Source of the DNA: an uncultured Poribacteria bacterium
GTDB taxonomy: Bacteria; Poribacteria; WGA-4E; WGA-3G
DNA length: 64,000 bases
Direction of reading: 5' to 3'
Assembly (NCBI GenBank): GCA_951812525.1
Contig: OX638316.1
Span: forward strand, 2,390,630-2,454,629
The position numbers and the translations under genes are program-made. Every line of letters begins with the position of its first letter. The stretch's first letter is position 1. The notes beneath the pieces were generated by a model. The model ran no database searches. It saw nothing but the letters and a program-made list of their open reading frames with translations, and was not told where the DNA came from. Positions 16,021 through 25,348 of the stretch are shown here, one piece after another.

Positions 16021-17442
16021 TTATGGGAAAATGCCCAGTTGCATGTAAGACTGCGCGATTCTATGGATGGCATTGATGAATGCCGCTGTCCGATAGTTTA
16101 CATCGTTCTTGTTGTTTCTGTATTGCATCCGGGTTTCGCGTATTTCTTGATAGGCTGTTATCATTGTGTCCTGAAGTCCAGAGTTGACCAGATCTTCCTC
16201 ATCTGCACCGTGTATTAACTCACGTTCATCCTCTGAAAATTGGTAGCCGGTCGCTTTCTCAACAGCACGCCGCATAGCGTATTGGGATTGATCCTCAAAA
16301 CGTTTGCCGAGTCTTCCAAATTGCACATGCGACAGGTTTCGGAGCCACTCGAAATAGGAGACGGTGACACCACCTGCATTGAGGAAGGTGTCGGGTATAA
16401 TCAGAATTCCGCGTTTTTGGAGTATTTCGTCGGCATCTGGCGCGGTGGGACCGTTTGCAGCCTCGGCAATAATAGAGGCTTTGATTCGATATGCGTTTTC
16501 TGCCGTGAGTTGGTTTTCGAGTGCCGCTGGCACGAGGATATCACATTCTAACTCCAAACCGTCGTTCGGATTCTCAATAAGTTCAGCACCCGGATATCCT
16601 CGGATTGATCCAGTTTCTTCACGATGCATGGCGACTTTTTCTGTATCAAGCCCTTGTGGATTGTAGATACCCCCATTTCGCTCAATAATCCCGATAACGC
16701 GTGCATCCGCCTCCATCAGATACTTGGCAGTATGGTAGCCAACATTGCCAAAACCTTGGACAACAACGCTTTTTCCCTCTAACCCCGGAGATAACCCAAG
16801 CGGTTTCATATCCTCTGCGAAGCTGCATGCCTCTTCTAAACCAAAAACGACACCGCGTCCAGTGGCACCTTTGCGTCCATGGATCCCGTTTTGTTCGATT
16901 GGCTTACCTGTCACACATGCGATGGCATTGAGTTTGTCTGGCGCCATCGCGAAATATGTATCGAGAATCCATGACATCTCAGTCTCACCGGTTCCGAAAT
17001 CAGGAGCTGGCACGTCTACCCCAGGTCCAATGTAATTCTTTTGGATCAACTCGTAAGTATAACGGCGAGTGATACGCTCCAATTCACTTTCTGAATATTC
17101 GCGTCTATCCAGTTGGATACCACCCTTCGCACCACCGAACGGGACATCAACAAGCGCGCATTTGTAAGTCATCAATGCTGCGAGTGCCATTATCTCATCT
17201 TCGTTGACGAGGGTGCTGTAGCGGATACCACCTTTTGTCGGGAGTTTATGATGGCTATGCTCCGCTCGCCAGCCGTGAATGGTTTGGATAGTTCCATCGT
17301 CCCGCTTTAAGGGAAATGTGAAGTGGCAGGAACTGTTACAAATCTTTATCTGATCCAAAAGCCCACGCGGGTATTCGGTGAATTGGGCAGCCTTATCGAA
17401 ATCCCTGTTCACTTTCTGGAAAAATGAGAAATTTTCTGCCAT
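16021..17442 (-). CDS. Glu/Leu/Phe/Val dehydrogenase family, probable glutamate dehydrogenase
   Basis: The 473-residue enzyme catalyses reversible oxidative deamination, most likely of glutamate. The substrate domain shows KGGIRYST, the catalytic Lys in [19 protein letters not shown], and the Asp in [14 protein letters not shown]. The cofactor domain has [13 protein letters not shown], a Rossmann glycine motif. It is longer than the 420-residue norm because of a short C-terminal helical tail ([22 protein letters not shown]). The cofactor preference cannot be read with confidence. It stands between pdxJ and the beta-propeller gene, on the same strand. Confidence 0.9.
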   Translation of the reverse strand: MAENFSFFQKVNRDFDKAAQFTEYPRGLLDQIKICNSSCHFTFPLKRDDGTIQTIHGWRAEHSHHKLPTKGGIRYSTLVNEDEIMALAALMTYKCALVDVPFGGAKGGIQLDRREYSESELERITRRYTYELIQKNYIGPGVDVPAPDFGTGETEMSWILDTYFAMAPDKLNAIACVTGKPIEQNGIHGRKGATGRGVVFGLEEACSFAEDMKPLGLSPGLEGKSVVVQGFGNVGYHTAKYLMEADARVIGIIERNGGIYNPQGLDTEKVAMHREETGSIRGYPGAELIENPNDGLELECDILVPAALENQLTAENAYRIKASIIAEAANGPTAPDADEILQKRGILIIPDTFLNAGGVTVSYFEWLRNLSHVQFGRLGKRFEDQSQYAMRRAVEKATGYQFSEDERELIHGADEEDLVNSGLQDTMITAYQEIRETRMQYRNNKNDVNYRTAAFINAIHRIAQSYMQLGIFP

Positions 17443-17547
17443 GGTACTTTGCCCCTAATGCAGGAATGGGCGAAGCACTGAGACCCGCCCTACAATAATT
17501 TAGATTGACAGTGGCGGGGTATGTGTACTTCGCCTTAAAAACCTATC

Positions 17548-18408
17548 CTACCGTTGTCGAACGAATTTCTGGAGTCGAGCGTCTTCTTGAACTTCGCCGA
17601 CATACATATCTCCGTGTGAGTCTAACCATATCCCATGCGGGCATGCAAAAAACTCGCCGGGAACGGTGCTGCCAGGCTCGCTACCCCATTGGGAGACGAC
17701 TTCACCATCCAATGTCATGATGGTGATGCGTTGGTCCAGTTCAGCGATGTAAACGAAATCCTCGTCGTCAATATAGATAGTGTCTGGATGTGCCAAGTCG
17801 CTCCATTCTTCGATGTACTCTCCATCAAGTGTGAAGAACTGAATCCGATTATTCTCGCGGTCAGCGACCATGAGTCTATTGCGCGGATCAACTCTAACAC
17901 AGTGCGGAAGGTTGAACTCCCCAGGCCCACTGCCTGGCTGTCCCCACGACTTAATCAGTTCGCCATCGGGTGAGTATTTATGGACGCGGGCATTGCCGTA
18001 ACCGTCGGTAATATACATTTCGCCGTCAGGTCCGAGTGCTAAATCCGTCGGTTTATTGAAGGGTTCACCGTCTGCGCCGGGTTCGTCCGGTGTTCCAAGC
18101 GTCATCAGCAATTCACCTTCCGACGTAAACTTCCGTATGACGTGTGTGTCGCGTTCCGTACAATAGATATTATCGTCAGCATCGATGAAAATCCCGTGGG
18201 CATCCTTGAGAATGTCATCACCCCAGGAAGTAAGAAAGTTACCATCCGTGTCGAAGACGACCATCGGGTGTTCACTCCGACTATAGACGTAAATGCGGTC
18301 TTGTGAGTCAACAGCGATGGCAGGAACCCAGCCAAATTGCCAACCCTCTGGAAGTGTCCACCAATTTTCTTGCACAGTATACTGATGTGTACCTTGTCCG
18401 TAAACCAT
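17548..18408 (-). CDS. NHL-repeat six-bladed beta-propeller protein
   Basis: The 286-residue protein consists of NHL repeats. Recurring blade signatures include AVDSQDRIYVYSRSEHPMVVFDTDGNF, IFIDADDNIYCTERD and LALGPDGEMYITDGYGNARVHKYSPDGEL, with the SWGQPGSGPGEFNLPH linker typical of the family. The ATG at 18408 has GGAGAAA upstream; the longer frame is rejected. There is no signal peptide, which is unusual for this family. It resembles peptidyl-alpha-hydroxyglycine lyase-like propellers, but catalytic residues cannot be assigned. It follows the alkaline phosphatase gene by 70 bp. Confidence 0.85.
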   Translation of the reverse strand: MVYGQGTHQYTVQENWWTLPEGWQFGWVPAIAVDSQDRIYVYSRSEHPMVVFDTDGNFLTSWGDDILKDAHGIFIDADDNIYCTERDTHVIRKFTSEGELLMTLGTPDEPGADGEPFNKPTDLALGPDGEMYITDGYGNARVHKYSPDGELIKSWGQPGSGPGEFNLPHCVRVDPRNRLMVADRENNRIQFFTLDGEYIEEWSDLAHPDTIYIDDEDFVYIAELDQRITIMTLDGEVVSQWGSEPGSTVPGEFFACPHGIWLDSHGDMYVGEVQEDARLQKFVRQR

Positions 18409-18478
18409 AAGTTTCTCCAAACTCCGAAAAGAATTGGCACCTATTTTAGCAGGTTTATGACAATTTCTCAAGTAGAAT

Positions 18479-19540
18479 TTAGTGGGTATTTGAATCTGGT
18501 TGGTAAGTCTGGTTTGGCGGATAGCCTGCCACTTTAACCAGATCTGTGTTGTTCATGAGTCCGCTTATCCGATCGGCGTTCACACCCCACGCGTAGAGCG
18601 GGACGTTGCTAACGGTATGCCCACCCGTGCTCCAAGAGATTTCAGGTACATGCCCTTGTCCGTTGTTCTTATGCACCTGTAAACCACCTGTCTCGTGGTC
18701 AGCGGTGACAAGGATGAGAGTATCGTTGCGGTGAGAAACTCGGTCAAAAATGGTTCGCACGGTCTTGGAGAACTCGATCGTCTCCAAAATATTGCGCTCG
18801 ATGTCGTTAGAGTGTCCGGCATGGTCGATGCGTCCGCCCTCAACAAGCAGGAAGAAGTTATCTTTCGCGTTAGAGAGGAGGTTGAGTGCTACTGACACCA
18901 TCTCTGACAGATGTGGTAGGTCGTTCGTGCCATCAAACATATACGGGATATTGGTATCTCCGAACTGCCCGGAGATATGCGTTTCAGCGTCGGTATTCAG
19001 GTCAAATAGACCTTCACGGTCAGTTACGACGGTATATCCCGCGTCTTGGGCATCTTTCTCAGAGAGTCCATTACCACCGCCGCCGAAGAGGATATTGGGA
19101 CGGGTCAGATGGAGATAGTCGTGTGCGATGTCAGAGAGATTGTTGCGGTTGGGATTATGTGCAGCGAACGCTGCGGGGGTTGCGTGGGTGATATAGGTGG
19201 TTGACACAAGTCCTACAAGTTTGTCTTCTGCCTTGAAAATCTCTAAAATCGTTTTTAGTGGAACACCGCTGCCGGGAAGTTCCATACTAATAACACCATT
19301 GTTGACTTTGTGTCCTGTCGCCATAGCGGTTGCAGCGGCAGCAGAATCGGTCATTGGGGTGTTTGCGGCGTAGGTCCTCATTTCTGCTTGGTACGGAAAC
19401 ATTTCATAGGAGAGATGACCAGTTTCTCCATAGGCATAATAACCGGCGGCTTTCACCGCTTCAAAACCCATCCCGTCCCCGATGCAGAAGATTACATTTT
19501 TCGGAGAACGGGACTCAAAAGACGACAATTCAGGTGCCAT
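18479..19540 (-). CDS. Alkaline phosphatase (PhoA family)
   Basis: The 353-residue metalloenzyme hydrolyses phosphomonoesters. All catalytic parts are present: GDGMGFEAV (metal Asp), MTDSAAAATAMATG with the Ser66 nucleophile, THATPA, LVEGGRIDHAGHSND, TADHETGG and STGGHTVSNVPLYAWG. It is near the minimal length of the family. It begins MAPELSSFESRSP with no signal peptide, although the enzyme is usually periplasmic. The ATG has AAGGAG upstream, so the start is firm. The beta-propeller gene follows closely and may be co-transcribed. Confidence 0.9.
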   Translation of the reverse strand: MAPELSSFESRSPKNVIFCIGDGMGFEAVKAAGYYAYGETGHLSYEMFPYQAEMRTYAANTPMTDSAAAATAMATGHKVNNGVISMELPGSGVPLKTILEIFKAEDKLVGLVSTTYITHATPAAFAAHNPNRNNLSDIAHDYLHLTRPNILFGGGGNGLSEKDAQDAGYTVVTDREGLFDLNTDAETHISGQFGDTNIPYMFDGTNDLPHLSEMVSVALNLLSNAKDNFFLLVEGGRIDHAGHSNDIERNILETIEFSKTVRTIFDRVSHRNDTLILVTADHETGGLQVHKNNGQGHVPEISWSTGGHTVSNVPLYAWGVNADRISGLMNNTDLVKVAGYPPNQTYQPDSNTH

Positions 19541-19659
19541 GAATATCTCCTTAACGCTTGTCTCTTAGGACAAGCATGTTGGACGACGTTTGAAGCCACA
19601 CTGATGCGTGCTTGCAAATAAGGTTTAAGGACCTAATAGATATGTTTGATTGATGTTGT

Positions 19660-22600
19660 TTAATTGACAAGGATTTGATTAAAAAGTGAGCGGGTTGTCT
19701 CGGTCCACTTTCCGTAATCCTGTAAAAAAGCCTCCGCGGTAGATGTGTTTTCAGTGTCTGTGTATCCGAGGCGTCGTGCCAGTTGTCCTAATTCTGTGCG
19801 ATTTGTGGGCAAGGCATCTAACGCTCGGTCATGGACAATCCGCAATGCATTTTCGACGCGTCTCAGGAATTGATACGCCTCGGACAATCCATCGCGTTGC
19901 GCTTCTGTTAACACTCCGATCTTGTGCAACATATCAATCGCGAGGGGTGTGTTTTGGACACGGACAGAAGGTACCTCGCCGCCATGCACCAATTGAAGGG
20001 TTTGCACGACGAATTCAATGTCTACAAGTCCGCCGTATCCTGATTTGACATTGGCGGCAGGAATCTGTGTTTTGATGCGTCGTCCACGACGCGTAGATGG
20101 CTTTCGAGTCGCTTGTGCCTCTTTCCGTTGGCGTGTATGCACAATCTCGGCGATCTCCTCAGATGTCAGCGGATCCGCATAACAGAAGGCATGGGCGATT
20201 TCCATAAATCGGTTTCCGAGTTGTTCGATATCTCCAGCGACAACGCGTGCTCGCGTCAACGCCTGACGTTCCCAAACTTCCGCAGTGTTATTGTAGTAAT
20301 TCTGGTATCCTACTAACGGCAGCGCGATTGCGCCACCTGTCCCGTGTGGACGAAGCCGCAGATCGATTTCATAGATACCCATTCCTTGATTGCCAGCAAG
20401 TCGTTTAACTAATTCTAAACCGATAGCTGAAAAATAGTCCGCATTTGACATGCCATGTGTCGTCTCACCAACTGCTGAGTAGACGTACATAACATCTAAG
20501 TCCGAACTGAAGTTCAATTCGCGACCGCCAAACTTACCCATCGCGATAATTGCGAACGTCGCGGGCGATCCATCGGGAGTGAGGGGCGTGCCGTGTGTTT
20601 CGCGGATCTCTGCTTCAACCTCTGGATAGATGGCTTGCAAGATTGCTTCGGCTAAGTCAGAGAGTTCTTGCGTTGTGTCCGGGAATGTGGCGTTCCCGAG
20701 GATATTCCGTAGAGCGACGCGCCAGATCTCGTCGTTTTTATATCGCCGTAGTAAGGACAGCATTCTTTCAGCTGGTGCCTGCGTCGCGATTTGCAGTGCC
20801 TCTTCCTGTTTCTCAACGATCGTCTTGGAACGTTCTATCAACGTCGGTACCGTCAACAGATCAAAAAGTTCGGGGCTCGCAATTAGCATGTCTGCTAGGT
20901 ATAAGCTGCTCCCACAAACGCGGGTTAGTACTTCAAGGGTTGACGGTTTTTCGGCGAACATTGTGTAGTAGCTGCTTCGCGCACCGACCTTATCTGTAAA
21001 CGCTGAGAGGTAACGGAGTGCCATGTCTGGATTTGGGGAATCGCGTAAAACGTTTAGAAGCGTCGGGGCGAGTTTAAAGAAGGTACGTCTGACTCCCGGA
21101 GAGAATTGGACACCATCGCCTCCGTTCGCAAGTTGCCTTAAGAGACGTTGTGCATCCCTCACATTCTCAAAACGGAACGCGCTCAAGAAGTTCTCCAGCT
21201 GCTGCGGATCTTCTTCGGACAGCAGGAGGGCAATATCTATCTCGCCTTCAGATTCAATCGAAGTCGTAGTGATCTTCTGAAAAATAGCACGCACGTGTTC
21301 GGTATGCGTCTGGTAGTCTTTCCGAAACGCTTCGAGTGCATCGGCTTCTGGAGTGTGTTGGTAACCAATACGCCGAGAGAGTTCGCGTTCTTCAGTTTCT
21401 CCCTCTGGGATAGAGTAACGCTGCTGATCGGCTTCGATTTGAATGCCATTCTCAACGGTGCGTAAAAACCTGTAGGCAGCGGTGAGTGCATCCGCATCTT
21501 CTGGACTGAGGAGCGCGTTATCTTTCAACGCTGCGAGCGTTTCCAATGTGTTGTGTGAACATAACGATTTTCGCTTGGCACCGTGGATCATCTGGAGACA
21601 TTGGACGGTGAATTCGATATCCCGAATACCGCCGCGACCTAATTTCACGTGCTTTTCAAGGTTCGCTCCTTCACCGACGAGTCGCTCTTCTATTCGCGCT
21701 TTGGTGCGTCGAATGTCCGCCTTTATTTCGCTGAGTGTCACGCCATCTAGGTAGCGTTGATAGACAAACGGCTGAATCATACGAATGAACTCTTCGCCAA
21801 ACGCCATATCTCCAGCGACAGGTCGCGCCTTAATCAGAGCCTGACGCTCCCACAGATCGCCCCATCCTTCATAGTAGCTTTCGTAACTCTCCATAGAACG
21901 GATAATAACGCCTGCGCTACTTTCAGGACGTAAACGGATGTCAACCCGAAAGACGTAACCATCTGACGTTATCTCACTCATTGCCTTAATTATAAATTCG
22001 CAGAGGCGTGAGAAATATTCACTATTCTCATTTCCCATATCAGTGAGTGCCTCGTCTGAATACACAAACATAAGGTCGATGTCCGAGCTAAAATTGAGTT
22101 CATAACCCCCTAATTTTCCCATCCCAATGACAGCGAAACGGCAAGGGGTATTCCTCTCTTCAGTGAGTGGGGTCCCGAATCTCGGTTTCATTATCTGGTC
22201 GCGTCCGATCTCATAACAGTGTTGTAACGCTGCCTCTGCCAAATTACTCAACTCCAGCGTCGTTGTTTCGACATCTGCTATTTTGAGCAGGTCGCGTATC
22301 CCGATACGAAGCGTCTCTCGTCGTTTGTATCGCCGCAGGATGCGGAGTTTCTGCTCCACTGAAGCGAATCGAGAGATTGATTGCGCGAGTTCTTGGTACA
22401 TTATCTCGGCAGTTTTCTGTATTCCTGTTACATTTGTATCGATGATGTCATAGAAATATTCAGAATTGCGAATTAAGATTTCAGAGAAATAAATGGAGGC
22501 ACCGAAAGTTAAGATAACGGCACGTATGAGAAACGGGGCATCGCGTAGCAGTTGATAGATTGCTGTGCGATTAAGCGCTACCTGCGCGAAGCGTGAAAAG

Positions 22601-22827
22601 TGATTTAAAGCGGCTTCAGGGTTAGGTGAGTCTATGGAAGTTTCCAACAAGCGAATGACGATATCTGAAAAGCAGGCTTGGGTGTCTGCATCGTCAGTAG
22701 CGAGTGCTTGTAGGCTTCGCAATATAGATTCGCTATTTATACCACCGGCTCTGTTGGAAGCATTGGATAAAATCCGATGAATTTCTTCTCTCTGACGTTG
22801 TGGGAGCGATAATTCTGTGTAATTCAT
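19660..22827 (-). CDS. glnE: Glutamine synthetase adenylyltransferase/adenylyl-removing enzyme
   Basis: GlnE adjusts glutamine synthetase activity by adding or removing AMP. The 1055-residue protein has the expected duplicated layout. Two nucleotidyltransferase domains carry GMGKLGGYELNFSSDIDLMFVYS (about residues 230-255) and AMGKFGGRELNFSSDLDVMYVYS (about residues 790-812). Each is followed by GYGGLVDIEF or GRGGIRDIEF and helical linker domains. Both GS..D-x-D metal motifs are intact, so both activities are predicted. The ATG at 22827 has GAGGAGG upstream; an earlier TTG is rejected. Confidence 0.95.
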   Translation of the reverse strand: MNYTELSLPQRQREEIHRILSNASNRAGGINSESILRSLQALATDDADTQACFSDIVIRLLETSIDSPNPEAALNHFSRFAQVALNRTAIYQLLRDAPFLIRAVILTFGASIYFSEILIRNSEYFYDIIDTNVTGIQKTAEIMYQELAQSISRFASVEQKLRILRRYKRRETLRIGIRDLLKIADVETTTLELSNLAEAALQHCYEIGRDQIMKPRFGTPLTEERNTPCRFAVIGMGKLGGYELNFSSDIDLMFVYSDEALTDMGNENSEYFSRLCEFIIKAMSEITSDGYVFRVDIRLRPESSAGVIIRSMESYESYYEGWGDLWERQALIKARPVAGDMAFGEEFIRMIQPFVYQRYLDGVTLSEIKADIRRTKARIEERLVGEGANLEKHVKLGRGGIRDIEFTVQCLQMIHGAKRKSLCSHNTLETLAALKDNALLSPEDADALTAAYRFLRTVENGIQIEADQQRYSIPEGETEERELSRRIGYQHTPEADALEAFRKDYQTHTEHVRAIFQKITTTSIESEGEIDIALLLSEEDPQQLENFLSAFRFENVRDAQRLLRQLANGGDGVQFSPGVRRTFFKLAPTLLNVLRDSPNPDMALRYLSAFTDKVGARSSYYTMFAEKPSTLEVLTRVCGSSLYLADMLIASPELFDLLTVPTLIERSKTIVEKQEEALQIATQAPAERMLSLLRRYKNDEIWRVALRNILGNATFPDTTQELSDLAEAILQAIYPEVEAEIRETHGTPLTPDGSPATFAIIAMGKFGGRELNFSSDLDVMYVYSAVGETTHGMSNADYFSAIGLELVKRLAGNQGMGIYEIDLRLRPHGTGGAIALPLVGYQNYYNNTAEVWERQALTRARVVAGDIEQLGNRFMEIAHAFCYADPLTSEEIAEIVHTRQRKEAQATRKPSTRRGRRIKTQIPAANVKSGYGGLVDIEFVVQTLQLVHGGEVPSVRVQNTPLAIDMLHKIGVLTEAQRDGLSEAYQFLRRVENALRIVHDRALDALPTNRTELGQLARRLGYTDTENTSTAEAFLQDYGKWTETTRSLFNQILVN

Positions 22828-22864
22828 TACTACCTCCTCTATATGCAACGCTACGATTAATTCT

Positions 22865-22893
22865 ATTTTAGCACGTTATCACCTTCATTGCAA
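22865..22893 (-). promoter_or_regulatory. Promoter for glnE
   Basis: On the minus strand, TTGCAA (22893-22888) and TAAAAT (22870-22865) have a 17-bp spacer, about 40 bp upstream of the glnE start. Confidence 0.6.
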
Positions 22894-23090
22894 ACCGATT
22901 TTCCAAAACCGTAAGGGATGCCAACGAAAAACACTCATATCACGCCAGTCAATAGTTTTCGACTTTTCATATTTGGTTTAAATTGTGAGTCGAAATTCAG
23001 TAAACCTTTATTGTATTCATACCGTTAGTAAAAAAATAATACAAAATTATATTTTTAATCTCAATATACTTGTCTTACAAAGGAATTATT

Positions 23091-24209
23091 ATGATACATC
23101 AATTTGTGAATCGAAAAACAGCCATCTTAAGTTTAGCGACAGTGTTGTTAGCCTATGGTATAGCAGGTATTGGTTATACACATAACGGTCTCTATCCGCA
23201 TTTTCATGATGATAGCACAACCCGATCCGTAGCCGAAAACGTTGCGGAAAACACAAGGATTGGCAATCCAGTGTCAGCAGATGACCTTGGTACTTACTAC
23301 AAGTATGTTCTCGGTGGAACGGATGCCGGGTCATTTAAAATTAACGAAGACAACGGTCAGTTAAAGACCAAATCGGCACTTGACTATGAAACAGAAACTT
23401 CCTATAGTGTGACGGTCACTATCCAGTCCGGCAGCATTAACCCTCTATCAGATAGTATTACAGGTCCCATAATCAACTACACGGATCGCGACTCAATTAG
23501 TGTCACCATCAATGTCACAGATATAGACGAGACCTCAGCAGATCTACATCGGGATATTTTGAATGGTTTGGGTTCGGCTCCGCAAGGTGCTGGACACGGT
23601 GGAGCGGATGCCAACATCTTGGATCTTGTGTTGATCGCTTCTCAGATTGGAAAGTCTGGTGAAACGATTGCTGATTTGAATGGTGATGGCATCGTTAATA
23701 TTCGAGATCTCCTTGTGATTGATAGTGGATTACAGAATAGTGCAGCGGAGCGTTCTGCACGGACACTGACGGCAGTACAAGTGGAAGAGTGGCTGAATCT
23801 TGCTAAGCAAGAGATCTCTCGCCCGATTCAAATCCAGATATCGGTATCCGAGCACAAGTTATCTTACGAACGGGGAATTCAGGTGCTGGAAAACATTTTG
23901 AGGATGTTGAAACCCAGAATGACTGCACTGTTGGCAAACTATCCGAACCCATTCAACCCAGAAACATGGATACCCTATCAGTTGGCAACTTCAAGTGATG
24001 TGCAGATTACTATCTATGATGCGCACGGTGTCGTAGTGCGCGATCTGGAATTAGGACATCAATTGGAAGGCTACTACACGAGTCGGAGTCGTGCGGCGCA
24101 TTGGGATGGTCGCAATAATTTCGGCGAACATGTTGCGTGTGGTATCTATTTCTACCAACTCCAAGCCGATAATACTTCGACACTCCGCAAGATGGTTATC
24201 TTGAAGTAG
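23091..24209 (+). CDS. Secreted cadherin-like/dockerin-like protein with FlgD-type C-terminal tail
   Basis: The 372-residue exported protein begins with a signal peptide (residues 1-30). A cadherin-like domain follows (about 40-145), with Y-V-L-G-G-T-D-A-G-S-F-x-I and the late motif SVTINVTDIDE. A dockerin-like EF pair comes next (about 165-215): LDLVLIASQIG and DLNGDGIVNIRDLLVI, with calcium-binding Asp/Asn positions. The last 85 residues begin LLANYPNPFNPETWIPYQLA and end GIYFYQLQADNTSTLRKMVILK. They form a FlgD Ig-like tail of the kind used as an outer-membrane secretion/sorting signal. It is probably surface exposed. Start at 23091 after AAAGGAA. No co-transcribed neighbour. Confidence 0.85.
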   Translation: MIHQFVNRKTAILSLATVLLAYGIAGIGYTHNGLYPHFHDDSTTRSVAENVAENTRIGNPVSADDLGTYYKYVLGGTDAGSFKINEDNGQLKTKSALDYETETSYSVTVTIQSGSINPLSDSITGPIINYTDRDSISVTINVTDIDETSADLHRDILNGLGSAPQGAGHGGADANILDLVLIASQIGKSGETIADLNGDGIVNIRDLLVIDSGLQNSAAERSARTLTAVQVEEWLNLAKQEISRPIQIQISVSEHKLSYERGIQVLENILRMLKPRMTALLANYPNPFNPETWIPYQLATSSDVQITIYDAHGVVVRDLELGHQLEGYYTSRSRAAHWDGRNNFGEHVACGIYFYQLQADNTSTLRKMVILK

Positions 24210-24282
24210 TTGGATATCATCTTCACTTTTATTTGTTGGCGAGTTTGCCCAACCTCGGCCTGCTGAGATTTTAGGCAAAACC

Positions 24283-24303
24283 GGTGCGGTTGTAAACCGC
24301 CCC
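24283..24303. repeat. Palindrome, GGTGCGGTT family, one mismatch
   Basis: GGTGCGGTT and AACCGCCCC arms with a 3-nt loop. It lies just after a second stem formed by GTTTGCC (about 24246) and GGCAAAAC (24274-24281). The TTAGGCAAAACCG word here also occurs at about 12276, so these belong to a set of dispersed hairpins. Confidence 0.5.
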
Positions 24304-24465
24304 TACTTATTTTAAGGTGCCTTCTGCGCTGCTGATAACTAATTGATATATTGGTAAATGAGGTTAGATACCTCGTTAGGAAAGCTGAGCATCATAAAAT
24401 CCCACTTGCCATTAACACTACAGTGTGCTAACATATCGTCAAAGTTTCAAAGGAGACGGACAACT

Positions 24466-25338
24466 ATGTTTAAACTCGGCGTTATCAACGACGAAGTCTC
24501 ACAGGACTTCGCTACCGTTGTTAATTTTGTAAAAGAATTCAATCTACACTCCATCGAAATTCGCTCGGTCTGGGACAAACTGCCCAACGAACTTACCGAT
24601 GCCGACATCGACGAGATGAAACGACTACTTGACGGCACCGACATTGAGATTATCGGCGTTGCATCCCCGTTCTTTAAGTGCGATATAGACAATGCTGCAG
24701 AACGAAAAGAGCATCTTGATATACTCAAAGGGTGCATCCGAACAGCAAAGGCATTCGATACCAATCTTATCCGCACCTTCGTCTTCTGGGACACGGGTGA
24801 AACCGAGGAACGGTGGGACGAAATTATTGCCTCCTATGACGAACCGCGCAGAATGGTGGACGGTGAAGGCATTGTGCTCGGTATGGAAAACGAATCCACT
24901 ACCTCGCTCCGCACTGCCAAACTCACAGCGGAATTTATTGAGCAGATTGATTCTCCCAATGTCCGTGGCATCTGGGATCCTGCCAATGAGGCGCACGCGA
25001 AGGGTGGCGAAACCCCATATCCTGATGCCTACAATCGCATGAAATCGACGATGATCCATGCACATCTCAAGGATGCCGGTCCGAACCCCGATACCGGCGA
25101 AATCGAATCCGTTCCGGTCGGCGATGGTATTATCGACTGGCAAGGGCAGCTACAAACTTTGATTGATGATGGATATGAGGGACATCTCTGCCTTGAAACG
25201 CACTGGCGTCCGTCACTCAAAATTGACGAAGCCATCCTCAATCGTCCAGCAGGACAAGCGTTCTCTGAAGCCGGTGAGGAAGCCTCACGCATCTGTATCC
25301 AAAACTTGTTGGTGATGATTGAGAACTTAAAGCAGTAG
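24466..25338 (+). CDS. Sugar phosphate isomerase/epimerase-like TIM-barrel protein
   Basis: The 290-residue protein is an AP endonuclease 2/xylose-isomerase-like TIM barrel. Visible metal-site candidates include the Glu in LHSIEIRSVWD, LGMENES, the GIWDPANEAHA Asp, MIHAHLKDAG His, and the Glu of HLCLETHW near the C-terminus. The chosen ATG at 24466 follows AAAGGAG. It is followed within 10 bp by an enolase-superfamily gene and then an SDR gene. The three probably act on one sugar or sugar acid. The exact substrate cannot be inferred. Confidence 0.85.
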   Translation: MFKLGVINDEVSQDFATVVNFVKEFNLHSIEIRSVWDKLPNELTDADIDEMKRLLDGTDIEIIGVASPFFKCDIDNAAERKEHLDILKGCIRTAKAFDTNLIRTFVFWDTGETEERWDEIIASYDEPRRMVDGEGIVLGMENESTTSLRTAKLTAEFIEQIDSPNVRGIWDPANEAHAKGGETPYPDAYNRMKSTMIHAHLKDAGPNPDTGEIESVPVGDGIIDWQGQLQTLIDDGYEGHLCLETHWRPSLKIDEAILNRPAGQAFSEAGEEASRICIQNLLVMIENLKQ

Positions 25339-25348
25339 GTAGGCTTCA

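Noticed and set aside
17468-17490. Hairpin GGGCG...CGCCC upstream of gdhA
   Set aside because: Only five base pairs with a long loop and no T-run. Not strong enough to call a terminator or repeat.
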